Source: Leptolyngbyaceae cyanobacterium SM1_3_5 | GTDB lineage: Bacteria; Cyanobacteriota; Cyanobacteriia; Elainellales; Elainellaceae | DNA length: 6,877 bases | Direction: 5' to 3' | Assembly (NCBI GenBank): GCA_012031475.1 | Contig: JAAUTJ010000261.1 | Span: 1-6,877 of the forward strand | Part shown: piece by piece, positions 1 through 5,774 of the stretch | Numbering within the stretch: the stretch's first letter is position 1 | Layout of the letters: the number at the start of each line of letters is the position of its first letter | Notes under the pieces: generated by a model | Told to the model about the DNA's origin: nothing | Seen by the model: the letters and a program-made list of their open reading frames with translations, nothing else | Database searches by the model: none | Position numbers and translations under genes: made by a program

Positions 1-102
1 TCGCTTTCTCAGTTGAGGCGATCGTTTTTTGGAAGAAAATTTTCGTTTACATCAAATGAGGCAACTGGAGGCAAGATAAGCAACTGAAAAGCTATTCAAC
101 CT

Positions 103-309
103 TCACCTTGGCTGGATCTGCAATTGGTGTTGTTGCAGTAAAACGATCGTGTAGTTTGCCGAAGGCGTCAGGCGTTGCAGTGCCCGCAGATAGCCATCGG
201 CATCGCTGCGGCGATGAAACTGTGCGGTCATTTGCTGCTGCATGTTGGGAAGCAGACGGACAATTTGCCAGGGGTAAACGTTCGCTTTAGGCTTTGAGCT
301 TGGTATCAT
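103..309 (-). CDS. Small conserved cyanobacterial hypothetical protein (68 aa)
   Basis: The function is unknown. The reading frame is open further upstream, but I chose the ATG at 307-309 because an AGGA ribosome binding site sits about 9 bases before it and because the recognisable part begins just after it. The protein opens with MIPSSKPKANVYPWQIVRLL and has a core of PWQIVRLLPNMQ, then AQFHRRSDADGYLRALQRL, then a short hydrophobic IVLLQ strand. This 'PW.IVRLLPNMQ...F..R.DA.GHL..L.R..P' pattern recalls a family of roughly 60-70 residue proteins common in cyanobacteria; that match is from memory. It has no signal peptide, membrane segment or cysteine. The His/Gln-rich tail (LLQQHQLQIQPR) looks less conserved. 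It stands alone, convergent to nothing, with about 540 gene-poor bases upstream. Confidence 0.6.
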   Translation of the reverse strand: MIPSSKPKANVYPWQIVRLLPNMQQQMTAQFHRRSDADGYLRALQRLTPSANYTIVLLQQHQLQIQPR

Positions 310-846
310 AATCAAATCCTGTCTCACGACTGCGTGGGGTGAAAGGACAGCGTTCAAGAGCGCTGCAAGTGACGATCGCTCCACAAGTTTTCGAGGCTGG
401 AGGGGCGATCGTTTTACAGCAATGGGAAGATAAATTGACAACGAATGCAGACGATTCGTTGATGAAGATTCGATCGCGTGATTGCGAAGCTAGAAATATG
501 GCTAGCGGCTGAAACAAATTCAAGCGCTAGTATTCCTCACACCAAGGCTACTCACCATCCTAACGCTCGAATTGAGCGGTTCGCTGGTAATTTTGCGGAA
601 AATCGATCGCTGATTTGTAACAGAATCACAATTCAATGATCAAAGGAAAGTATCGTTTGCGGAGCGCCCTAGCCGGAACACTACCGCTAGTTCAACTTAC
701 AGCGATACTACCGAAAATCCGCAAGCAATCGCCAGGTTTTGGCATAAATTTATTCAATTTTTGAAGCAAACTTTAAACACTCGCAGAAGCAAATTGATCG
801 CGATCGATCGAATTAGGTAATTTGACTCAACTCATTGGTGAAACTG
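310..846. other. Gene-poor stretch with degenerate coding fragments
   Basis: No convincing gene is present. Short open stretches exist on the plus strand (about 352-510 and, in another frame, about 463-638), giving pieces such as DRVIAKLEIWLAAETNSS. They lack a good start and do not match a family I recognise; they may be remains of a gene. The small ORF at 636-764 has no supporting signal. Several CGATCG cores are present (for example near 602 and 799-810). I see no clear terminator after the oxidoreductase gene that ends at 847. Confidence 0.4.
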
Positions 847-3077
847 TCACTGAGCATACACAATTGCCGCAACTCGCTTGTAGGCAGGAGTGCCCGATCG
901 CGGATCAATTTTGGCTCGAAAGATCTGATTGACTTCGGGATAAAACATCAAAGCCGCACCCGATCGAATGTCACCGAAAATAATTTCAACCTCTTCTAAT
1001 TTGCCTGCATCCGCCTGAACCGTGACGCGCTGATGTTCAAATAGTCCGGCCTGTCGCACGTCCGATCGATTCATCAGAATGCAGTTGCGGTGCGGCATTC
1101 CGCGATAGCGATCGTCCGGCTTGTAAACAACCGTATTGTGCTGCGCGTAGCTACGTCCGGTTCCCAAGGCGAGGACAACGTGCGGAATGTCGCGATCGAT
1201 GCCGAACGCTTCCGGGTCGGGAAGGTCGAGCTTCGGCAGTGGTGTCGTGAACATCTGCGCTTTGCCGGAGGACGTGGGGAATTTGGGTTCGGTGAAAACG
1301 CGGTTGGCGATCGTAAACTCTTCACCCGTTTCGTCAATTTGACCAATTTTTTCGTAACCCGGAATGGTGCGGGCAATCAGTTGGCGAACATAGCGCGTGT
1401 CTTGCAGTTTGCGCCAGTCGATCGGATTGTCGCCGTGCAGTCTTGCCGCCAGTTCACACAAGAATTCGACTTCTGAAATCAGATCGGCGCTCTTGAGATG
1501 CGTATCACCCGAATCATTGAGGCGGACAAAATTATTGCCGGATTCGGTCGTGACGCGATGCGGATTTTCAAAGCGGGCAAAGACCGGAAGGACGATCGTA
1601 TTTTCCGCCGCCAGTCCGTGAAAATGCCCAAGATTCGGCTTGGTGGCAAGATAAACGATCGTGCCAATGTTACCGAGTGCCCGCTTTGCCTCTGTTAAGT
1701 CAGGATTGGCGGCGTAGAGATTTCCACCGAGACACAAGAGCGAATCGACTTGGCCGCGATCGGCAGCTTCGATCAGAGCGCGAGTATCGTAGCCGCCGGA
1801 CAAGTTCAAAGATCGATCGAGGAGGGTTTCGATCGCCTGCTGAATTTCCTTTTTTAATGAATCGTCACGCCCATCGAGCCAAAGCCCTGCACGTTGGAGT
1901 GGCCGCGAATCGGCATCGTTCCCGCGCCCAATTTGCCTACATTTCCGGTCAGTAAGGCAGTGTTGGCAATGCTGTAGACGTTATCCACGCCGTTTTCGTG
2001 CTGCGTGATGCCCATCGCCCACGCAAAGACGACCGATCGCGCCCGTCCGATCATCCGCGCAGCGGCTTCGATTTCAAGCTGAGAAATGCCGCAGGTTTCA
2101 GTAATTTCCGTCCAGGAAGTTGCCTTTGCGTGGTCGATCGCCGCTTCCCAATTTTCGGTATGACTGCGTAAGAAATTCCACTGAACCAAATTTTGCTCGA
2201 TCAAAGCTTTTTGAATGCCGACAAATAGAGCGGTGTCGCTGCCGGGAACAAGCTGCAAATAGAGCGAGGCGATTTCCGATCCGGGGAGGAGCGATCGAAT
2301 CGGAAAGGCAGGCGAACCAAACTTCACCAGCCCAATTTCAATCAGCGGATTAATAATAACGACCTTGCCACCGCGATCGCGCAGTTTAATCAGTTCATTC
2401 ATCAGACGCGGGTGATTGGCGGGAGCATTCGAGCCGACCAAAACTACGCAATCGGTCTGCTGCAAACTTTCCAAACTCACCATCGATGTCCCCGAACCAA
2501 ACATCGTTTTGAGTCCGGTTGTCGAGGCGGCGTGACACAAATCGGAACAGTCTGCGAGATTATTTGATCCCAGCGATCGCAGCAGCAGTTGCAGCAGAAA
2601 AGCGGCTTCATTCGACGATCGCCCGGAACTGTACGACGCGACGCGCTGAGCAGGTTTCTGAAATGCTTTCGTGACAGTTTCGTACACTTCTTGCCAGGAA
2701 ATTCGTTCGTAGCGCGAACTGCCCGATCGCAAGATCATCGGATAGCTGAGCCGTCCAAGATTATTCGCTTCCTGGGAATTAAGCTGCTGAAGTTTCGAGA
2801 TGGAAAGACCAAAAATTTCTGGAGCGATCGCGGGCTGAAGCTCCGAGGCGATCGCTTCTACGCTTTTCGCGCAGCGCTGCAACCCCTGATTATCTTCATC
2901 GACAAAGCCGCCCTTTTGTCCACCCGTTCCCCACGCGCAGGAAAGGCAGGCGCTTTTGTGCAGCAGGGTTTTCCAGATTCTTGCGCCCTGCGGCGACAGC
3001 GTTTTTTTCGCCCAATATTCAATGACAGGCAAGCCGCCGCCAATTTCCGGGGTGTTGGAGTCGCGATCGAAAGCCAT
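847..3077 (-). pseudogene. FdhF/YdeP-family molybdopterin oxidoreductase, frameshifted
   Basis: This is a formate-dehydrogenase-like molybdenum enzyme of the FdhF/YdeP type; its substrate is not known. The first part (1854-3077, 407 codons) carries an N-terminal cysteine group C44-x2-C47 plus C69, likely for an iron-sulfur cluster. It also has SSGRSSNEAA (150-159), C177/C181 in DCSDLCHAAS, the cofactor-binding WAMGITQHENGVDN stretch and RGHSNVQG near its end. The frame then stops at TAA (1854-1856). The continuation lies one frame away: LKKEIQQAIETLLDRS leads directly into the second part (847-1809), with LCLGGNLYAANPDL and a C-terminal molybdopterin-dinucleotide-binding domain (ALGTGRSYAQHN, SGTPAYKRV). 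One missing base in a T/A run (CAT-TAA-AAA-AGG) explains it. The repaired length would be 743 residues, normal for the family. The ATG start at 3075-3077 has only a weak ribosome binding site. Genuine inactivation and a sequencing error are both possible. No fdhD lies in the window. Confidence 0.85.
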
Positions 3078-3201
3078 AAGCTGACAGGCAATGCACTTCC
3101 TTTCAAGTTATCGCGAATTTTGGAAGAGGACAAACTAAGAATTACAACGGCTAAAGTAAGCGGTAAGTAGATTAGAACGACTGCCCTCACCAATAATCTA
3201 A

Positions 3202-3294
3202 GCCGCATAACGTTCGCAATAACCCGCCGCAGAGAACCCCGAATGCTTACAGACAAGCTCTTGGCGGTCGGGTGCATTGGGAACGTTGTGCGGC
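3202..3294 (-). other. attC-like integron recombination site
   Basis: This is a 93-base imperfect foldback starting 10 bases after the DUF3800 stop codon, the usual place of attC in a gene cassette. The outer arms (plus strand 3202-3215 and 3281-3294) pair over 14 positions with one mismatch and contain AACGTT. Inner arms follow (about 3217-3230 with 3264-3279: CAAT, ACCCG, CCGC). The 3264-3279 arm carries two unpaired extra bases, like the extrahelical bases that guide IntI on folded attC. The central 33 bases (3231-3263) form the variable end, closed by AGAG/CTCT. On the minus strand the crossover core reads GTTATGC (3211-3205) against GCACAAC at the other end. This is close to, but not exactly, the textbook GTTRRRY/RYYYAAC, so a strict consensus search could miss it. 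Confidence 0.75.
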
Positions 3295-3304
3295 GTCGTG
3301 TCAT

Positions 3305-3997
3305 TCATTGCAGAATGTGTAGCCCATGAACTACACCACCCTCTGAGTCAAATCGAGGTTCAATAATAGAGAAAAACCTATTGTCTCCCTTCTCAAAATG
3401 TCTAAAAATAGCGTAAGCAATTAAATCTGCAAGCTGAATCAATCTTGATGCTTTTGAATCTAAAAAGAGAGGTACTTCTGAGAAGTTTCTTATCACGCCC
3501 CAAGTGTATCCAATTGTTCTAAAATCAGTCGCCAAAGATTGAATTGTAGTCTCGTAAGTAGATTTGTCAAAGATAATAATTCCTCTATGCGTATCACCAC
3601 TTCTATGCAATCTCATTAAGTACTTATCGAATCTGCTGGACAGTTGCTCAAATGCGGCTTCAACAGGATCTCGTGGAGATACGACAGATTTCTTAATGAC
3701 GCTTGCAAAAAGTCGGTTACTAGGATGAGATTGCAGAAAAACCTTCAAAGCATCTTCAATTGCCTGATGCCTATCATCTTTAGGATGACTTCTCCACCGA
3801 CCTCTTCCACCGAACATTGGACTGCCATGCAACTCAACTGCTGCTGGATCAGCCGGATCAAACCTTGCTGCAATTCGGTCAAGCTGGTTCGCAATCCAAT
3901 ACCCCTGTCGTTCAAATACACAAAATCCGGCTAGCACGAAATATTGTTGGTTTGGATCGTGGGTTGTACCAGACTCATCTACATACAACAGGTACAT
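3305..3997 (-). CDS. DUF3800 domain-containing protein (cassette-encoded)
   Basis: The 230-residue protein has the hallmarks of the DUF3800 family. The N-terminal strand MYLLYVDESG contains D7-E8-S9. A middle strand, GIIIFDKSTYE, has D144. The C-terminal helix RLIQLADLIAYA has D191. These scattered acidic residues have been taken to suggest an RNase-H-like, nuclease-type fold; that is an inference, and the family has no agreed function. E55/H57 in VELHGSPMF is a further conserved-looking spot. No signal peptide or membrane segment is present, so it is probably cytoplasmic. The ATG at 3995-3997 is preceded by AAGGGA at 4011-4016, 13 bases upstream, which is somewhat far. The length is usual for the family, so the gene appears intact. 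DUF3800 genes are common passengers of mobile and defence-rich DNA, which fits the cassette setting. Confidence 0.88.
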   Translation of the reverse strand: MYLLYVDESGTTHDPNQQYFVLAGFCVFERQGYWIANQLDRIAARFDPADPAAVELHGSPMFGGRGRWRSHPKDDRHQAIEDALKVFLQSHPSNRLFASVIKKSVVSPRDPVEAAFEQLSSRFDKYLMRLHRSGDTHRGIIIFDKSTYETTIQSLATDFRTIGYTWGVIRNFSEVPLFLDSKASRLIQLADLIAYAIFRHFEKGDNRFFSIIEPRFDSEGGVVHGLHILQ

Positions 3998-4028
3998 GCA
4001 GCGTTTTATATCCCTTTAAAACTAAAAT

Positions 4029-4082
4029 CAGTCGAGGAAAGACCAAGCTTTCACGATCCGAAAAGGTCAGATCTCTCGACTG
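4029..4082. repeat. 54-base inverted repeat in the DUF3800 leader
   Basis: CAGTCGAG (4029-4036) pairs with CTCGACTG (4075-4082), and GACC (4041-4044) pairs with GGTC (4065-4068), leaving a loop of about 20 bases. It starts at or next to the transcription start predicted from the promoter at 4091-4119, so the DUF3800 messenger would begin with this hairpin. It could act as an operator, a stability element or a leader control. No U-run follows, so it is not an intrinsic terminator. Confidence 0.6.
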
Positions 4083-4090
4083 TATAAGTA

Positions 4091-4119
4091 ACTATAGCAC
4101 TTGCTTCATACGTTGACGA
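4091..4119 (-). promoter_or_regulatory. Candidate promoter of the DUF3800 cassette gene
   Basis: Read on the minus strand, TCGTCA (4119-4114) and TATAGT (4096-4091) are separated by 17 bases. They match the sigma-70 hexamers at 4 of 6 and 5 of 6 positions. Transcription would start near 4084 and give a leader of about 87 bases holding the inverted repeat at 4029-4082. This would let the cassette gene be expressed without an integron Pc promoter. Confidence 0.4.
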
Positions 4120-4187
4120 ATTTTAGATGAAGCCATTCATAGCCAGTAGATATCCTTAAGGATGAAGGGTTTGCCGATCGGCTAGCA

Positions 4188-4194
4188 GCATAAC
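4188..4194 (-). other. attI-like crossover core
   Basis: On the minus strand the sequence is GTTATGCTGC, matching 9 of 10 bases of the attC core GTTATGCGGC (3211-3202). It lies between the integrase remnant and the cassette gene, in the same orientation as the attC core, where attI is expected. These are the only two GTTATGC sites I find on the minus strand of this part of the window. The limits of the full attI site cannot be fixed; it may include part of the palindrome array at 4201-4340. Confidence 0.55.
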
Positions 4195-4200
4195 AATTTA

Positions 4201-4340
4201 TTATCTGGAACGATTCCGGGTAATTGCCTCTTCAAGTAGGTTACCTGGAACAATTCTGGGTAATTGCTCTTGGGGGCAGTTATTCGGGAACTTTTCCGTG
4301 TAATACCCGTTTCCAGGCGATTACCCGGAAGTTTTCACAA
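4201..4340. repeat. Four degenerate palindromes at about 40-base spacing
   Basis: Each unit has a dyad of the form TTAyCyGGAA, 3-4 bases, then TTCCGGGTAA. Units start at 4201, 4241, 4280 and 4321. Units 1 and 2 are almost identical and share the following TAATTGC; unit 3 is more diverged; unit 4 keeps TTACCCGGAA but its right half has decayed. Spacings are 40, 39 and 41 bases. The array fills the space between the attI-like core and the integrase remnant, so it may be an integrase-binding or regulator-binding region. An unrelated repeat is possible. Confidence 0.75.
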
Positions 4341-4400
4341 TCTTGTGTAGCGAAAAATTTTGTAGCATTTAATCCGTTCAATTCGGTTGCTTCTCTTTAC

Positions 4401-4604
4401 ATGACTGCCCAACCGAAGCTCCTTGAGCAAGTCCGTAACGTCATTCGCCGCAAGCACTATTGGTATGAAACAGAGAAGAGCGAGATCAACTGGATCAAGC
4501 GCTTTATTGCCTTCCACAACATGACCCCACCTCGATCGATCCCCGCTCCAAAAGTCGAGACATTTCTGACTCATCTGGCGAAGATGGCTGAAAAAACTGC
4601 TTGA
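4401..4604 (+). pseudogene. intI: Truncated integron integrase (N-terminal domain only)
   Basis: The 67 residues from the ATG at 4401 match the start of integron integrases: PKLLEQVRNVIRRKHY, then ETEKSEINWIKRFIAFH, then a KVETFLTHLA helix end. This is the N-terminal SAM-like, core-binding part of the tyrosine recombinase. Intact IntI proteins are about 320-340 residues. The catalytic domain with its R-H-R-Y residues is absent, and the frame ends at TGA (4602-4604). I find no continuation in any frame of the next 270 bases, so this looks like a deletion or rearrangement rather than a frameshift. No Shine-Dalgarno sequence is visible. The frame is open upstream to about 4224, but that part covers the palindromes and is unlike any integrase. 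It diverges from the cassette, as in functional integrons. Xer-type recombinases are the alternative, but the N-terminal wording favours IntI. Confidence 0.82.
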
Positions 4605-4875
4605 CTTTGCCGAATAATTCCGTTAGTGTTGCTTGCTAATGCTGCTCAATCACAGCATCGATCGATTGTTAGACCACAGGAAACCGTAACCCACAGGTCT
4701 AGCCACGCGACCCGAAGCTGCGTCCAACAGACTTCAGGCCGCTGACCCACCAACTGTTATGGGCAGTTGATAGGCTAACTGGGATCATACCCTCCTAGCC
4801 GTCTCGATTGCTTTGTCTTGCGTCGGGGCGGCTAGGCTTTTGGGTTTTCCTCTCAACCAAAACCAGGAAAACTCA
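4605..4875. other. Non-coding gap with several inverted repeats
   Basis: No gene is recognised. Foldbacks are AGACC/GGTCT (4671-4675 with 4696-4700), CAACTG/CAGTTG (4751-4756 with 4764-4769) and CCTAGCCG/CGGCTAGG (4794-4801 with 4829-4836), the last followed by CTTTTGGGTTTT. The cluster ends about 40 bases before the next gene start, so it could be a structured leader or a small RNA. The 8-base stem with a T-rich tail could instead be a weak terminator. It resembles no riboswitch class that I can identify. Confidence 0.4.
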
Positions 4876-5153
4876 ATGAATACTTTTGATGACTCCGCCT
4901 CAGAGCGGAACGATTCTCCCACGCCGCAAATTCAGTCAATTCCCAAGATCCAAGGCGACGATCGCACCCCGATCAAACACATTCTGATTGGCACACCGCA
5001 GATCGTACAGTTCACGACGCGGCGACTGGAGCAGGCGGGATATGCCCAAGCGATCGAGTGGCGCAACCGCTTGAACTGGATGAACCGCTCAACATTGTGC
5101 CTGATCTAGGCGATGTGATTAGCCTGCTGGTGCGCTACATGCGATTCCAGTAG
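4876..5153 (+). pseudogene. Small conserved cyanobacterial hypothetical protein, frameshifted
   Basis: The ATG at 4876 has an AGGA ribosome binding site seven bases upstream (4865-4868). The polar N-terminus (1-32) leads into TPIKHILIGTPQIVQFTTRRLEQAGYAQAIEW, split here as IKHILIGTPQIV and RRLEQAGYAQAIEW, which resembles a small family of unknown function in cyanobacteria. After EW (about 5060) the frame runs into unrelated residues and stops at 5107-5109. One frame over, the sequence continues as QPLELDEPLNIVP then DLGDVISLLVRYMRFQ and ends at TAG 5151-5153, which matches the usual 'P..GDVISLL.RY' end of the family. One lost base near 5063-5066 would restore 92 residues. A strong terminator follows directly, so the gene was once a complete transcription unit. 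A sequencing error cannot be excluded. Confidence 0.65.
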
Positions 5154-5160
5154 GCACTTG

Positions 5161-5204
5161 GAAAGGGCGATCCCGTGCCGGATCGCCCCGCTTTCAAAAT
5201 TTTT
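5161..5204 (+). terminator. Intrinsic terminator of the small hypothetical gene
   Basis: A nine-base GC-rich stem, GGGCGATCC (5165-5173) with GGATCGCCC (5180-5188), encloses a six-base loop. Outer GAAAG/CTTTC pairing (5161-5165 with 5191-5195) extends it across a small bulge, and AAAATTTTT follows. It starts eight bases after the stop codon at 5151-5153. The outer A/T tracts could make it partly bidirectional and also end transcription from the minus strand. Confidence 0.8.
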
Positions 5205-5288
5205 CCAGACGTTAATAAATCACCCAATTTTTATACTTCGCTAAAGCGCAAATACACGACTCTGGAAATTGCCTATTGATCTAAAAAA

Positions 5289-5578
5289 TCATGGAGATGA
5301 TTCGGTTTTTGCAGGTTCGATCGCCTCCTGTGCCTGAAGTTCTTCCACAAACTTACGAAAGCCCGGAATTGTTCCGTAATCTGCTTTAATGATTAGTAAA
5401 TTTCAGCCACCAAATTCAGATAGCGAGGGATGTAGCGGGTTAATTCGGCACTTGAAGGCGGCAAGCGATCGCGATCGAGTCGACAAAAGAAAGCATCTTC
5501 TGGAAACGCATTCGTAATGTCTTCGTAGCGCTGCGTATACATTAAAAACGCATCCGCATTCCACTGTTGCTGCGTCAT
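5289..5578 (-). pseudogene. Cyanobacterial hypothetical protein with internal deletion
   Basis: The first 61 codons (5393-5578) read MTQQQWNADAFLMYTQRYED, then FPEDAFFCRLDRDRLPP, then ELTRYIPRYLNLVAE, before a stop. In another frame the sequence goes on from about 5396 with ADYGTIPGFRKFVEELQ to a stop at 5289-5291. Both pieces look like parts of one protein: an N-terminal domain ending in 'RYLNL..E' and a C-terminal 'ADYGTIPGF..FVE' helix. The stretch expected between them (several tens of residues) is missing, which suggests an internal deletion that also broke the frame. The function is unknown. No good Shine-Dalgarno lies right before the ATG; a TAGGAG about 25 bases further upstream precedes a TTG in another frame. 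The assignment of the second piece rests on recalled family patterns. Confidence 0.5.
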
Positions 5579-5653
5579 CTGATCGCTCGATCGAATTTGC
5601 CAAACTCCTATGGCGATCGCTGCTTCAGATAATCGCAGCTTTCATCCCTCACA

Positions 5654-5765
5654 CCAGGAAATCAATTCCCTGGCTCAAAGTCAAGTCCGTTGAAACTGAT
5701 TAACGGAATAAATCTAACCCGTTGAAACGGGTTTCAGCTTTTAGCCGGAAATTGATTTCACGGCT
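5654..5765. repeat. Cluster of four small hairpins, likely dispersed repeat
   Basis: Four stem-loops follow each other at about 30-base intervals: CCAGG/CCTGG (5654-5673), CCGTT/AACGG (5687-5706), AACCCGTT/AACGGGTT (5716-5733) and AGCCG/CGGCT (5743-5765). The second and third share GTTGAAAC. The first and last loops are near reverse complements (GAAATCAATTCC and GGAAATTGATTTC), so the whole unit can also fold on itself. It starts nine bases past the stop of the VOC gene (minus strand) and may end that transcript. It resembles the small structured repeats scattered between cyanobacterial genes. Confidence 0.6.
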
Positions 5766-5774
5766 TTCTTCGCA

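Larger units (their letters stand above)
3211..4193 (-). mobile_element. Integron gene cassette carrying a DUF3800 gene
   Basis: The boundaries are set by the two GTTATGC cores read on the minus strand. The cut would fall after the G at 4194 (attI side) and after the G at 3211 (attC side), giving a 983-base cassette. It holds one gene, its own candidate promoter and the attC, reading away from the integrase remnant as in standard integrons. Its bases differ from the surroundings: it is visibly AT-richer, and there is only one CGATCG (about 4175-4180) between 3068 and 4530, whereas the oxidoreductase gene has one every few tens of bases. Excision and capture are inferred from this architecture; with the integrase truncated, mobility would need an integrase supplied in trans. 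Confidence 0.65.

Noticed and set aside
636..764. 42-codon plus-strand ORF starting ATGATCAAAGG
   Set aside because: It lacks an upstream ribosome binding site and recognisable sequence, and its length is within chance expectation.
1090..1476. Long plus-strand frame inside the oxidoreductase region
   Set aside because: It is antisense to the well-supported oxidoreductase reading frame and has no domain signal. The other plus-strand frames in 1397-3170 are rejected for the same reason.
1850..1862. Programmed -1 frameshifting in the oxidoreductase gene
   Set aside because: The site CAT-TAA-AAA-AGG is not an X-XXY-YYZ slippery heptamer before the stop, and I see no strong downstream hairpin. 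A plain one-base loss is simpler.
2858..3304. A 148-codon minus-strand open frame starting right after the DUF3800 stop
   Set aside because: It reads through the attC-like foldback and then overlaps the N-terminal part of the oxidoreductase gene in another frame. The product has no recognisable domain.
4201..4340. CRISPR array
   Set aside because: The units are palindromes with decaying similarity and no constant repeat/unique spacer alternation, and there are no cas genes.
4224..4400. N-terminal extension of the integrase frame upstream of 4401
   Set aside because: The extension translates the palindromic repeats and has no similarity to integrases; the family start corresponds to the ATG at 4401.
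5687..5733. CRISPR-like GTTGAAAC repeats
   Set aside because: GTTGAAAC recalls the end of cyanobacterial CRISPR repeats, but there are only two copies, each inside its own hairpin, with no full-length repeat around them.
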